A stretch of DNA of 64,000 bases from Dysgonomonas mossii (lineage in GTDB: Bacteria; Bacteroidota; Bacteroidia; Bacteroidales; Dysgonomonadaceae). The stretch lies in assembly GCF_004569505.1 (NCBI RefSeq), contig NZ_SPPK01000003.1, forward strand, positions 186,001-250,000, written 5' to 3'. Below are positions 20,670-29,878 of this stretch, one piece after another (position 1 is the first letter of the stretch; each line of letters starts with the position of its first letter). The position numbers and the translations under genes are program-made. The notes under the pieces are model-generated. The model was not told the DNA's origin. It saw only the letters and a list, made by a program, of their open reading frames with translations, and searched no databases.

Positions 20670-21893
20670 TTAATCTTTTAATAATAAAGAACTATCTCCA
20701 TAACTTAGAAAACGATAATCAGAGGAGAGGGCATGTTCGTATATATTTTTCCAATTATTGTTACCTAAAAATGCTGATACTAACAACAGGAGTGTACTTT
20801 GAGGTTGATGGAAGTTGGTTACTATGCCATCTACTATTTTGAACTCATAGCCGGGTGCAATGATAATTTGAGTATCTGCAATCAGCGTGCTTAGTGAATT
20901 CGCCTCTAAATATGCTAAGATATTTTTTAAAGCATCCTTTTTTGATAGCCTGTTGTTCGAATCACTGTAGGGCATCCATTGTGATACGTGTAGATGTGAC
21001 TGCTTTTGGCTTTCGAGTGATACTCCGATATAGTAGAGGCTTTCGAGTGTGCGAACGGATGTTGTGCCTACTGCGATTACTTTTCCTTCGAATCTTATTA
21101 GCTCTTCAATGAAACTCTTTTGTACCGATATAAATTCAGAGTGCATTACATGATCTCCTATTTCATCCGATTTTACCGGGCGAAAAGTTCCGGCTCCTAC
21201 ATGGAGAGTAACCTCTGCCAGTTTCATGCCCTGATCCTTCAATGATTTCATGACTTCGGAGGTAAAATGAAGCCCTGCTGTAGGTGCGGCAACAGATCCG
21301 TCTATTTTAGAATATACGGTCTGATATGTTTGTTTGTCTTGTTCTTCCGTTGCCCTGTTTAAGTATGGTGGAATTGGTAATTCTCCCACAGCATCAAGCA
21401 GCTCTGAAAATGTCACTCCTTGATTATCCCACTCGAAGTCTATAACGTGAGCGTCACCATGAGATTTTGTACGGGTAGCCGTGAAGTTTACAATTTGCTC
21501 ATTTACATTTATTTGCCGGGTAAGGCTTCCCTCTTTCCACTTCTTGAGGTTACCGATCAAGCATACCCATGAGCATTTTTCAGTTTGTTGAAAATTTAGC
21601 TGATAGTCGTTCGGTATACAAGGTTCAAGGCAGAATATCTCTATCTGAGCTCCGGTTGTTTTCTGAAAATGAAGCCTTGCTTGTATTACTTTGGTATTGT
21701 TAAATACCATAAGACAATTTTCGGGCAGAAAATTATTTATATTACTGAAAACAGTATCGGTTATTTTCTCGTTCTTATATACAAGAAGTTTTGAGTTATC
21801 CCGTTTAGTCAGGGGATATTTGGCAATACGGTTATCCGGAAGATTATAATTATAATCTTGAATATGTATTTTTTGAGGGCTGGATATTTCCAC
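20670..21893 (-). CDS. queA: tRNA preQ1(34) S-adenosylmethionine ribosyltransferase-isomerase QueA
   Basis: Transfers the ribose moiety of SAM to preQ1 in tRNA to form epoxyqueuosine. The 407-residue protein carries YNLPDNRIAKYPL at the N-terminus, AAPTAGLHFT, LHVGAGTFRPVK and FHQPQSTLLLLVSAFLG. It is longer than the usual 340-350 residues, with extra sequence around residues 80-150. Earlier pathway enzymes QueD and QueE are encoded at 47602-48526, so the organism appears to make queuosine itself. MltG follows 22 bases downstream. Confidence 0.95.
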   Translation of the reverse strand: MEISSPQKIHIQDYNYNLPDNRIAKYPLTKRDNSKLLVYKNEKITDTVFSNINNFLPENCLMVFNNTKVIQARLHFQKTTGAQIEIFCLEPCIPNDYQLNFQQTEKCSWVCLIGNLKKWKEGSLTRQINVNEQIVNFTATRTKSHGDAHVIDFEWDNQGVTFSELLDAVGELPIPPYLNRATEEQDKQTYQTVYSKIDGSVAAPTAGLHFTSEVMKSLKDQGMKLAEVTLHVGAGTFRPVKSDEIGDHVMHSEFISVQKSFIEELIRFEGKVIAVGTTSVRTLESLYYIGVSLESQKQSHLHVSQWMPYSDSNNRLSKKDALKNILAYLEANSLSTLIADTQIIIAPGYEFKIVDGIVTNFHQPQSTLLLLVSAFLGNNNWKNIYEHALSSDYRFLSYGDSSLLLKD

Positions 21894-21913
21894 TTATTAC
21901 TTTTTTTATCCGA

Positions 21914-21921
21914 CAAAAATA
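21914..21921 (-). promoter_or_regulatory. Candidate -7 element of the queA-mltG unit
   Basis: Minus-strand TATTTTTG lies 20 bases before the queA start. The 87-base gap to the divergent Smr gene leaves little room for other control sites. Confidence 0.45.
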
Positions 21922-21980
21922 AGGAACTTTGCGTGAATAAAAAAGCTGAATAATAGCTTAAAAAAGAATAATTAAGATTT

Positions 21981-23027
21981 ATGAAGATCGGAGATAAAGT
22001 TCGTTTCCTCAATACTACAGGTGGTGGTGTTGTACGGGGATTTCAGGGAAAAGATATTGTGTTGGTAGAAGATGAGGAAGGGTTTGATATTCCCGTTCTT
22101 ATCCGTGAGACAGTCTTGATAGAGCCTGCAAACGATATGCAGGTGAGACAATCGACCAAATCTTCTCAGCAAACGTTTGTTCAGCAAACATTAACGATAA
22201 AGCAAGAAGAGGAATATAAGCCCGAGGAGACAAAAGAGGGAGAGCTCTTGACTGTCAATCTTGCTTATCTGCCTGTGGATATAAAGAGCCTTAGTAATAC
22301 AAACTTTGAGTGCTATCTTATCAATGACAGCAACTATTATTTGTCGTACAACTATATGGGTAGGGCTGAAGCAGGATGGGTTAGTAGAGCTACAGGGGTT
22401 ATTGAGCCGAATACGAAACTCTTTCTCGAAGAGTTTGAGAAGGCAGAGTTGAATGATATAGAGAAGGTCTGTTTACAGTTTTTTGCGTATAAAAAAGGGA
22501 AGCCCTATTCTTTAAAAAATGCATATTCTGTTGAACTTCGGATTGATACAGTTAAGTTTTACAAACTTCATAGCTTTAAAGAAAATGACTATTTCGAAGA
22601 TGATGCTATGCTATATTCTATTGTTCGTCGCGATTTGGCAGAAAAAGAATTTATTATTTCTCCCGAAGAAATAGCTTCTGCTATGCAAGAGAAAGAAGTC
22701 TCGCAACGTCCTCGCATACAGCCAATCGTAAAAAAAGAACAAAGTACGATTATTGAGATTGATTTACATGCGGATGAATTAATCGATAATACCCAGGGGA
22801 TGTCTTCTTCTGATATTCTTGAATATCAAATCAACAAATTCAAAGAGGTGATGGATGAAAATAAGCGGAACAAAGGGCAGAAGATTGTATTCATACACGG
22901 TAAGGGTGATGGCATACTAAAGAACGCTATACTGAAAGAATTAAGCTCAAAATATAAATCAGCATATTATCAAGATGCTTCCTTCCGTGAATACGGCTAT
23001 GGAGCAACGATGGTCACTATAAAGTAA
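21981..23027 (+). CDS. DUF2027 and Smr-domain protein
   Basis: A 348-residue cytoplasmic protein. The N-terminus (1-60) is a small beta-barrel-like region (IGDKVRFLNTTGGGVVRGFQ) followed by the DUF2027 domain (about 85-230). The C-terminus (about 255-348) is an Smr domain with IDLHADELID and KIVFIHGKGDGILKNAI; Smr domains in MutS2 and relatives have endonuclease activity or bind nucleic acid. The combination is common in Bacteroidota, but its role is not established. It is divergent from queA, and a lipoprotein gene follows after 33 bases. Confidence 0.88.
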   Translation: MKIGDKVRFLNTTGGGVVRGFQGKDIVLVEDEEGFDIPVLIRETVLIEPANDMQVRQSTKSSQQTFVQQTLTIKQEEEYKPEETKEGELLTVNLAYLPVDIKSLSNTNFECYLINDSNYYLSYNYMGRAEAGWVSRATGVIEPNTKLFLEEFEKAELNDIEKVCLQFFAYKKGKPYSLKNAYSVELRIDTVKFYKLHSFKENDYFEDDAMLYSIVRRDLAEKEFIISPEEIASAMQEKEVSQRPRIQPIVKKEQSTIIEIDLHADELIDNTQGMSSSDILEYQINKFKEVMDENKRNKGQKIVFIHGKGDGILKNAILKELSSKYKSAYYQDASFREYGYGATMVTIK

Positions 23028-23060
23028 TTTCGAGAAAATGTAATAATTACAGACTAAAAA

Positions 23061-23645
23061 ATGAAGAAGAAAATCTTATCACTACTTATCATCATGGCTA
23101 TATTTATTAGTTGTGATAGTGTTCAAAAGAGTTTGTCGGGTACATATAACATGATAAACTGCGAGTATAACTATAAGTCAATCTCGGGTTTGACTGTTTC
23201 GGGTATTAATTTGTCGAATGGACTCTCTGTAACTTCTATACCAAAAGTAACCTCTATTTTGAGTGGAAATGCTTCCTCTATTCCTTTGAATTTTACATTA
23301 AATTTGGATGTGAAAAATCCGAATACGTCTGCTGCTATGATGAATGGGTTGCAGTACATAATAAGTGTTGACGATATTCAGCTTACTACTGGCTCTCTGA
23401 ATCAAGCACTCAGTGTTGAAGCGGGACAAACCAAAACCTTGCCTATTGCAATAGGGGTAGACCTGGCAACTCTGATGAAGAATAACTCTAAAGATGCGGT
23501 TGTGAACATTGCTAAAAATTTCATCGGTATAGGAAATAAAGAATCGAAGGTCTTTGTTCAGCTCAAACCAACATTCCTTATTGGTAATGTTCCTATCACT
23601 TCACCATCCTATATACCTTTGGTATTCAATTTTGGAGGGAACTAA
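23061..23645 (+). CDS. LEA type 2-like lipoprotein
   Basis: A 194-residue predicted lipoprotein with lipobox IFISC (Cys18). The rest is one beta-rich domain resembling LEA14/water-stress domains, with IPLNFTLNLDVKNPNTSAA, ALSVEAGQTKTLPI and a hydrophobic C-terminus. It lies 33 bases after the Smr gene and is probably in the same unit. The family call is from overall pattern; function unknown. Confidence 0.7.
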   Translation: MKKKILSLLIIMAIFISCDSVQKSLSGTYNMINCEYNYKSISGLTVSGINLSNGLSVTSIPKVTSILSGNASSIPLNFTLNLDVKNPNTSAAMMNGLQYIISVDDIQLTTGSLNQALSVEAGQTKTLPIAIGVDLATLMKNNSKDAVVNIAKNFIGIGNKESKVFVQLKPTFLIGNVPITSPSYIPLVFNFGGN

Positions 23646-23691
23646 ACAGAAGGTTAGATTGTTTATACTTTGTAACCAAACAAATGGGAAT

Positions 23692-23967
23692 ATGGAATAT
23701 AATATTAAGCATAATGAACTCAATAATCGTTTTGAGACAGAAGTAGAAGGTAAGATCGCTCTTGTGGACTATAGAGTGAATGACGGAGTTTATGTGGTGA
23801 CTCACACCGAAGTTCCAAAAGAGTTGGAGGGTAGGGGTATTGCAGCAGCACTGACTAAATATCTGTTAGACTATGTTCGCGAAAACGGACTGAAAGTTCA
23901 TCCTGTATGTCCTTATACAAAAGTATATATACAAAAACATCAAGAATATAATGACCTTTTGGCGTAA
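23692..23967 (+). CDS. Small GNAT-like N-acetyltransferase (YjdJ type)
   Basis: A 91-residue protein starting MEYNIKHNELNNRFE. It has the compact acetyl-CoA-binding pattern of the short GCN5-related family: YVVTHTEVPKELEGRGIAAA, LTKYLLDYVRENGLKVHPVC and YTKVYIQKHQEYNDLL. The start at 23692 is chosen because the conserved domain begins there; the frame is open upstream into the lipoprotein gene but reads out of frame with it. It ends 30 bases before a strong terminator. Confidence 0.85.
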   Translation: MEYNIKHNELNNRFETEVEGKIALVDYRVNDGVYVVTHTEVPKELEGRGIAAALTKYLLDYVRENGLKVHPVCPYTKVYIQKHQEYNDLLA

Positions 23968-23997
23968 AGGAAATGTTTATCAAAAAGGATATTAATA

Positions 23998-24027
23998 AAA
24001 AAGCAGCTGATTAATCAGCTGCTTTTT
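23998..24027. terminator. Bidirectional terminator between GNAT gene and galE
   Basis: A perfect 30-base palindrome with arms AAAAAGCAGCTGATT / AATCAGCTGCTTTTT. It lies between converging genes and has A- and T-runs at the two ends. Confidence 0.88.
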
Positions 24028-24046
24028 GTATTGTATATTGAAGCGA

Positions 24047-25081
24047 TTACATAATTCCTTTTTCTCTTAGCTTCAATTGCCAATTCCACGCAGACTTTAT
24101 TGTGTCTTCTATGTTTTCTTTGGCAGTCCATCCCAGTACGGTATTTGCACGTTTAGGATCAGCCCATATCTTTTCTATATCACCTTCTCGGCGACCTACT
24201 ATTTTATAGTTTAATTTTACACCCGATACCTGTTCAAATACTTTGATAAGTTGCAGAACCGAAACTCCGACGCCTGTACCAAGATTGAATATTTCAACTT
24301 TTTCCAGTGATTTCTTTCCTGTCATACGATCTATTGCTATCACGTGCGCTTTTGCCAAATCTACAACATTGATAAAGTCGCGAATGCATGAACCGTCAGG
24401 AGTGTCGTAATCGTCGCCAAATACACTTAACTGTTGACGTACTCCTATTGCAGTTTGAGTGATATAAGGCACAAGGTTTTGAGGGACTCCGTTTGGAAGC
24501 TCTCCTATTTCTGTCGATGGATGCGCACCTATTGGGTTAAAGTAGCGTAGTATTGTACTTTTTATATCAGCACCCGAGCGTACCACATCTTTTATTATTT
24601 CTTCATTTATTTGTTTGGTATTTCCATAAGGCGATTCCGCCGGCTTCACCGGGGCTGTTTCGTCTATCGGATTCTTGTCCGGCTCGCCGTATACGGTGCA
24701 CGAAGATGAGAATACAATGTTTTTGATGCCAAATTCAGGCATCAGATCGAGTAGATTGATCAACGAATTCAGGTTGTTTCTATAATATAGTAGTGGCTTT
24801 TGAACCGATTCGCCCACTGCTTTACTGGCGGCAAAGTGTATAATACCATTGATATCCGAATGAGTAGTAAACAATTTTCTCAATCCGTCGATATCGTTGC
24901 AGTCCAGTTTTTCAAAAATAGGGCGTATGCCTGTTATGCGTTCAATGCCATCAATGGAATCTGCTGTCGAATTAGATAAGTCATCAATAATAACGACAGA
25001 GTAGCCTGCGTTTTGTAACTCTACTACAGTATGAGAGCCAATATATCCGGCACCACCCGTAACAAGAATTTTTCCTTTCAT
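24047..25081 (-). CDS. galE: UDP-glucose 4-epimerase GalE
   Basis: Interconverts UDP-glucose and UDP-galactose, linking the Leloir pathway to polysaccharide precursors. The 344-residue extended SDR protein has the NAD motif TGGAGYIGSH (about 8-17), Ser127-Ser128 in VFSSSCTVYG, and catalytic Tyr152/Lys156 in SPYGNTK. RYFNPIGAHPS and GDDYDTPDGSCIRDFI are typical GalE motifs. It could metabolise galactose released by the GH2 enzyme. It is a single gene facing the GNAT gene across a shared terminator. Confidence 0.95.
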   Translation of the reverse strand: MKGKILVTGGAGYIGSHTVVELQNAGYSVVIIDDLSNSTADSIDGIERITGIRPIFEKLDCNDIDGLRKLFTTHSDINGIIHFAASKAVGESVQKPLLYYRNNLNSLINLLDLMPEFGIKNIVFSSSCTVYGEPDKNPIDETAPVKPAESPYGNTKQINEEIIKDVVRSGADIKSTILRYFNPIGAHPSTEIGELPNGVPQNLVPYITQTAIGVRQQLSVFGDDYDTPDGSCIRDFINVVDLAKAHVIAIDRMTGKKSLEKVEIFNLGTGVGVSVLQLIKVFEQVSGVKLNYKIVGRREGDIEKIWADPKRANTVLGWTAKENIEDTIKSAWNWQLKLREKGIM

Positions 25082-25189
25082 TTTCAGTGTTTTTTAATTG
25101 AGCCTTAAAGATACAAAAAACATGTTGTTTGCAACTATATAGTTCTCTGATCTCAACGAAACTTTTATAAAAATAGAAGAACGAGTATC

Positions 25190-26251
25190 TTAAATAACAG
25201 ATCTTTCGAGTAGCTTTACTGTCATATTCGTTGCATCTAATTCTGCTTTTATTCCGATGGGAAAAGTAAAGTTATTATCGATGTGTCCAAATGATAATCC
25301 ATGCACTGCCGGAATATTTAATGGCTTAATCCGATCCTCGATTACTTCCCTGAGCGTAAATGAATTTGGAGCGGTTGACTTTTCTGATTTGTCGCAATCT
25401 TTATTAACTCCGATTGCAATTCCGGCAGCTTTAGTTAATTCTCCTGTAGCTATCAGTTGCGTCAGCATTCTATCAATTCTGTATGGTTCTTCTCCAACGT
25501 CTTCAATCATCACGATTTTGTTCTTTAAGTCTATTTGATAAGGAGTTCCTATCATAGAACAGATGAGAGTCAGATTGCCCCCTGTTAGTTCCCCTTTCGC
25601 CTTGCCGTGATTTATTGTATATCGTTCATATATCTTCTCTTCTTCCGCTTTCAGGAGGTCTTCCGGTGCACTTACTATTGTATATTTGTCGGTCGGATTA
25701 ACTGCAATATCTTTGAATTGTTTTCTCGAATAGTCATTATCCAGTAGCTTAGCCACAGGACCATGAAATGTTATCAATCCTGTCTTTTTATATATCGAAT
25801 TGATGAGGGCCGTATCGTCGCTAAATCCCATAATAAGCTTTGGATTTTTCTTGATCAGGCTGTAGTCTACCATATCAAGAATCCGGGCACAACCATATCC
25901 TCCGGCGGCAAAGATTATTCCTTTTATTTCAGGATTTTTAATCATATTGTTAAATTCCTCGGCTCTTTCTTTGTCCGTTCCACTAAAATAGCCATACTGG
26001 TCGAGGATCTTTTCTGAATATACCGGCTCAAAGCCAAGTTGCCTTATATTCTCTATGGATGATTGCAACCCGCTTTCGCTTAACAGCCAAGCCGGAGCCA
26101 TCAGCCCAATTTTATCGCCGAGGTTTAATCTGGCGGGTTTTATAACTTTATTCGTTGCTTTGTATGCTTCGTTTCTTGCTGCCAATTTGCTGGGAAGCAA
26201 CGAAACCAAAGACAAACCAATCCCTACATTCAAAAAGCTTCTTCTATTCAT
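25190..26251 (-). CDS. LD-carboxypeptidase (peptidase family S66, LdcA-like)
   Basis: Predicted to trim the terminal D-alanine from murein tetrapeptides during recycling. The 353-residue protein begins MNRRSFLNVGIGLSLVSLLP, a possible Tat signal, so it may be exported, whereas enterobacterial LdcA is cytoplasmic. The S66 nucleophile is Ser144 in MGFSDDTAL. The partner Glu and His lie in IEDVGEEPYRIDRML and HGLSFGHIDNN. FAAGGYGCARILD is another family motif. Length is slightly above the usual 300-310 because of the signal. It is 108 bases from galE in the same direction. Confidence 0.9.
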   Translation of the reverse strand: MNRRSFLNVGIGLSLVSLLPSKLAARNEAYKATNKVIKPARLNLGDKIGLMAPAWLLSESGLQSSIENIRQLGFEPVYSEKILDQYGYFSGTDKERAEEFNNMIKNPEIKGIIFAAGGYGCARILDMVDYSLIKKNPKLIMGFSDDTALINSIYKKTGLITFHGPVAKLLDNDYSRKQFKDIAVNPTDKYTIVSAPEDLLKAEEEKIYERYTINHGKAKGELTGGNLTLICSMIGTPYQIDLKNKIVMIEDVGEEPYRIDRMLTQLIATGELTKAAGIAIGVNKDCDKSEKSTAPNSFTLREVIEDRIKPLNIPAVHGLSFGHIDNNFTFPIGIKAELDATNMTVKLLERSVI

Positions 26252-26334
26252 ATCTCTTGTTTATGATTTTGCCGGAGGATTTATCTTCCGTAAGATCATG
26301 TTCGTTAATGTTCTGACAAATGACTAACTTAAGA

Positions 26335-26342
26335 CAAAGATA
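26335..26342 (-). promoter_or_regulatory. Candidate -7 element of the LD-carboxypeptidase gene
   Basis: Minus-strand TATCTTTG lies 83 bases before the start codon at 26251. Confidence 0.4.
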
Positions 26343-26457
26343 TAATATTGGCACTGTTTTCGTTTCAAGATTTCCATATTCTTCATTGATTAAAATTTAA
26401 ACGATTACTCAATCCTCAAAAAAAAATCTATGTGAAAGTGTAAAATGCATCACCTTC

Positions 26458-26485
26458 AACTTATAACTCACAACTTACAACTCAT
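26458..26485. repeat. Tandem 14-bp direct repeat in an intergenic region
   Basis: AACTTATAACTCAC (26458-26471) is followed directly by AACTTACAACTCAT (26472-26485), 12 of 14 bases identical. It ends 14 bases upstream of the -7 element of the next gene, where an upstream regulator could bind. It may equally be low-complexity drift. Confidence 0.5.
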
Positions 26486-26499
26486 AATCCAAAAAAACA

Positions 26500-26507
26500 T
26501 ATCTTTG
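26500..26507 (+). promoter_or_regulatory. Candidate -7 element of the lipoprotein-glnS unit
   Basis: TATCTTTG lies 20 bases before ATG 26528. A -33 TTTG is absent; the tandem repeat occupies that region. Confidence 0.45.
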
Positions 26508-26527
26508 TATCTTAATTTTTTTATGAA

Positions 26528-26782
26528 ATGAAACATTTTGTGTCTTTTATTTTTATTTTATTTATGTTCGCCTCCTGTTCGTCATTGGATAGTGACGCAA
26601 AAAAAGCGGCTGAACTGAATAAAGAATCCTTGAAATATGTAAAAGAACTTGATTTAGAAAAGGCGGAAAAATTATATATGGAAGCTCAAGAAATCATATC
26701 TGAATACAAGGGCACGGATAAAAATGAGGAATTTCTGCAAGCATATTACAAGTACCTTACAGAAGAAACAAAAGCAAACTAA
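26528..26782 (+). CDS. Small lipoprotein of unknown function
   Basis: An 84-residue predicted lipoprotein with lipobox FASC (Cys17) followed by a charged helical region (about 25-84) that could form one TPR-like helical hairpin. No family is recognised. It lies 29 bases upstream of glnS and is probably co-transcribed with it. Real coding status is supported by the lipoprotein signal and the promoter element directly upstream. Confidence 0.7.
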   Translation: MKHFVSFIFILFMFASCSSLDSDAKKAAELNKESLKYVKELDLEKAEKLYMEAQEIISEYKGTDKNEEFLQAYYKYLTEETKAN

Positions 26783-26811
26783 TCTGGGAATAAATAAAAT
26801 CCTATACTTAT

Positions 26812-28506
26812 ATGTCTGAAAATACGTTGAATACGGAAGAACCTAAGAAGAGTCTTAATTTTATAGAGGCTATTGTTGAGAATGACCTGAAAGAAGGTAA
26901 AAATGACAGCCGTGTACAGACTCGTTTTCCGCCCGAACCGAATGGATATTTACATATCGGGCACGCAAAAGCTATCTGCATAGACTTTGGTATAGCACAG
27001 CAGTATGGAGGAGTATGTAACCTTCGGTTTGATGATACCAATCCTGTAAAAGAAGAAGTGGAATATGTAGATTCTATCATGGACGATATACACTGGCTGG
27101 GATATGACTGGGCGAATGTATATTATGCATCCGATTATTTCCCTCAGTTGTGGGATTTTGCAGTACAATTGATAAAAGAAGGAAAAGCTTATATAGACGA
27201 GCAATCGGCCGAAGAAATAGCGAAGCAAAAAGGAACTCCTACCGAACCCGGAGTTGCCAGCCCATATCGTGACCGTCCTATTGAGGAGAGCCTCGATCTA
27301 TTCCAAAAGATGAACGAAGGTGTTTTTGAAGAAGGAAGTATGGTGCTTCGTGCTAAGATAGATATGGCTGCTTCGAACATGCATTTCAGAGATCCTATTA
27401 TATATCGTATTATCAATCGTCCGCATCATCGTACCGGAACTACATGGAAGGCTTATCCAATGTACGATTTTGCACACGGACAATGCGATTATTTTGAAGG
27501 TGTGACTCATTCGTTGTGTACGCTTGAGTTTGTTCCTCATCGTCCGCTTTACGATTGGTTTATAGATCAGTTGGCAACAGACAGTTATCGCCCTCATCAA
27601 TATGAATTCAATAAATTGCAATTTACATATACTTTGCTTAGTAAGCGCAATTTGCGAGCGATGGTAGAAGAAGGTATTCTTAGCGGATGGGATGACCCAC
27701 GTATGCCTACTATTACGGGATTCCGCCGGAGAGGGTATACTCCTGAGTCTATCCGTATTTTAATGGATAAGATAGGCTATACAAAGTATGATGGTGTTAA
27801 CGATATTGGCTTGTTTGAGTTTGCTATACGAGAAGACCTCAATAAAAAAACGACTCGTGTATCAGCTGTTCTCGACCCTGTTAAGCTTGTGATTACAAAC
27901 TATCCTGAAGATAAGACAGAAGTGATGGTGGCTCAGAACAATCCTGAAGATGAAAACTCGGGAAGTCATGATATCTTGTTTTCTCGCGAACTGTATATAG
28001 AGCGTGACGATTTCATGGAAGATGCTCCTAAGAAATATTTCCGTCTTACGCCGGGTAATGAAGTGCGTTTGAAAAATGCTTATATCGTAAAATGTACAGG
28101 CTGTAAGAAGGATGAGGCAGGAAATGTGATAGAGGTATATGCTGAGTATGATGAGCTCACAAAAAGCGGTATGCCCGAAAGCGGACGCAAGGTGAAAGGA
28201 ACTATACATTGGGTTTCCGTTCAAGATTCTTTCGATGCTGAGGTGCGTTTATACGACCGCTTATTTATGGTTGAAAATCCAGCTGATGATGGAAGAGATT
28301 TCAGAGAACTTTTGAACCCCGATTCATTAAAAGTGCTTAAAGGCTGCAAGATGGAGTCTTATCTCAAAAGTGCTGTGGAAGGGGATAAATTCCAGTTTCA
28401 ACGTACAGGCTATTTCTGCGTAGATAAAGATTCTACTCCCGGGAATATGGTCTTTAATCGTACTGTGTCTCTTAAAGATTCTTGGGCAAAGGCAAAAGAT
28501 AAGTAA
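26812..28506 (+). CDS. glnS: Glutaminyl-tRNA synthetase
   Basis: Charges tRNA-Gln. The 564-residue class I synthetase has RFPPEPNGYLHIGHAKAI with the HIGH motif at about 48-51, NLRFDDTNP, the KMSKS equivalent LLSKRNL, and a C-terminal anticodon-binding beta-barrel (about 335-555). Length is normal for GlnS. It follows a small lipoprotein gene and is followed by a structured hairpin at 28529-28583. Confidence 0.97.
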   Translation: MSENTLNTEEPKKSLNFIEAIVENDLKEGKNDSRVQTRFPPEPNGYLHIGHAKAICIDFGIAQQYGGVCNLRFDDTNPVKEEVEYVDSIMDDIHWLGYDWANVYYASDYFPQLWDFAVQLIKEGKAYIDEQSAEEIAKQKGTPTEPGVASPYRDRPIEESLDLFQKMNEGVFEEGSMVLRAKIDMAASNMHFRDPIIYRIINRPHHRTGTTWKAYPMYDFAHGQCDYFEGVTHSLCTLEFVPHRPLYDWFIDQLATDSYRPHQYEFNKLQFTYTLLSKRNLRAMVEEGILSGWDDPRMPTITGFRRRGYTPESIRILMDKIGYTKYDGVNDIGLFEFAIREDLNKKTTRVSAVLDPVKLVITNYPEDKTEVMVAQNNPEDENSGSHDILFSRELYIERDDFMEDAPKKYFRLTPGNEVRLKNAYIVKCTGCKKDEAGNVIEVYAEYDELTKSGMPESGRKVKGTIHWVSVQDSFDAEVRLYDRLFMVENPADDGRDFRELLNPDSLKVLKGCKMESYLKSAVEGDKFQFQRTGYFCVDKDSTPGNMVFNRTVSLKDSWAKAKDK

Positions 28507-28528
28507 TTAATTTTATCTATTATATAGT

Positions 28529-28583
28529 ATTGCGTTCTTTACGTTGTGAAAATATTTCAGGCGTATGGAACGCAATTGTTTTT
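28529..28583 (+). terminator. Structured multi-stem hairpin after glnS (probable terminator)
   Basis: Three stacked stems: ATTGCGTTC / GAACGCAAT (28529-28537 with 28568-28576), then TACG/CGTA, then TGAAA/TTTCA around an ATA loop. A T-run follows (28579-28583). It fits an intrinsic terminator, but the internal structure is more elaborate than the others in the window. Confidence 0.6.
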
Positions 28584-28605
28584 AGGTGACAGTTTGAAGT
28601 ATCGT

Positions 28606-28622
28606 AAAAAGTGTCACTTTTT
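28606..28622 (+). repeat. Dispersed GTGTCAC motif, copy B
   Basis: A perfect inverted repeat, AAAAAGTG-T-CACTTTTT, with a single central base. A related half-site, GGTGACA, lies at 28585-28591. It is between the glnS terminator and the next gene. Confidence 0.6.
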
Positions 28623-28693
28623 GCGTGATAAGTAGGGAGCTGATGTATTTCTGATTCTTGTTATGATTGGATTTTTTTTTAGGCGTTGTAGAT

Positions 28694-29842
28694 ATGATTC
28701 GCAGAATGAAATTAAAGTATAAAATATTATTATTCCTGTTGTCCGGATTTATAGTTTGGACAATAGCGATACAATTTCAAACCTATACTTATCCCGATAA
28801 AAAGGAGCTGAATCTTCGATTAAATTATCTCGAACGAGTAATCAAAGAACCTTTAGCCTCTCATTCTGAAGTTATGCTTTTAGGGAGGGAAAGTTATGAG
28901 TTTATGTTATTTTCATATTCTTATTCTACTTATGCCTTTACTAATTTGGCTGTTAAAGATTCTACATACAAAGAACGGGTTCTACCTACTATAAAGGAAA
29001 GTATAATAAAGGTTCTGGATAATAAAATAACCTCTTTTTACAACGTACCAGAAAACTTTACCGAGCTGGATTCTGTTCCTGATTACTCGGTGTTATATTT
29101 AGGACATTTAAACTTGATGCTTGGCTGTTATCGATTGCTTTCTGATGATACCACATTTGATAATCTGAACGATAAAATAGCCAAATCCCTTTACCTTCGG
29201 TATCGGAAGACTCCATTTCTTAATCTCGAATCTTATCCGTCGGCAATATGGATACCCGATAATACGGTTGCTTTAGCTTCATTGGCTCTTTATGCTCATA
29301 ATACTGGAAGTGGATATGATTCTGTGTGTAGAGATTGGGCGCAATATGCTAAAGCTCATTATATAGATAAAAAAACAAGGGTATTATGTTCTACCGTTAA
29401 TCCTTTGACCGGAGAATTTGGTGAAGAGCCTCGAGGTTCGATGTTGGGGTGGAGTATCATGTTTATATACCAGTTTGACCCTGTATTTGCTGTCGAGTTA
29501 TACGATGCTTATAAGAATTCGTTCAGTAATGAATTCATGATTTTCAGACTCTTTAAAGAGCGATATCGGAGTAGTGAGATAAGCCTCGGAGATATTGATT
29601 CAGGTCCTGTGCTTTTAGGCTATAGCATTCCTGCAAACGAATTTGCTCTAGGTGGAGCAGTGATAGCGAAAGACTTTAAAACGGCTCGAAAATTGCAGCG
29701 ATTGATCAACTTTGGTACTTCTAGCTCGGATGAAAATGGGGAACTGAAATATAATGTACGTTTTGTAGATATGAATATTAGTCCGATGGCAGACGCTTTG
29801 GTTTTAAATTCATTAACTATAACGAGATGGATTAAAGATTGA
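28694..29842 (+). CDS. Membrane-anchored alpha/alpha-barrel-like protein (linalool dehydratase/isomerase-like, tentative)
   Basis: A 382-residue protein when started at ATG 28694. It has one N-terminal membrane helix (about residues 11-29) and a long helical domain presumably outside the cytoplasm. Motifs such as YPSAIWIPDNTVALASLALY, EEPRGSMLGWSIMF and GPVLLGYSIPANEFALGGAV recall the (alpha/alpha) barrel fold of the linalool dehydratase/isomerase-like family; this is tentative. The start is uncertain: a nine-T run precedes it, and an ATG at 28663 would join the frame only if one T were missing. The next gene is a TPR protein. Function unknown. Confidence 0.7.
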   Translation: MIRRMKLKYKILLFLLSGFIVWTIAIQFQTYTYPDKKELNLRLNYLERVIKEPLASHSEVMLLGRESYEFMLFSYSYSTYAFTNLAVKDSTYKERVLPTIKESIIKVLDNKITSFYNVPENFTELDSVPDYSVLYLGHLNLMLGCYRLLSDDTTFDNLNDKIAKSLYLRYRKTPFLNLESYPSAIWIPDNTVALASLALYAHNTGSGYDSVCRDWAQYAKAHYIDKKTRVLCSTVNPLTGEFGEEPRGSMLGWSIMFIYQFDPVFAVELYDAYKNSFSNEFMIFRLFKERYRSSEISLGDIDSGPVLLGYSIPANEFALGGAVIAKDFKTARKLQRLINFGTSSSDENGELKYNVRFVDMNISPMADALVLNSLTITRWIKD

Positions 29843-29878
29843 TATTGCAAGTTGCACTGAAACAATTTAAAAAAGAGT

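Noticed and set aside
26458..26485. Tandem repeat considered as the start of a CRISPR array
   Set aside because: Only two units of 14 bases with no spacers and no cas genes in the window.
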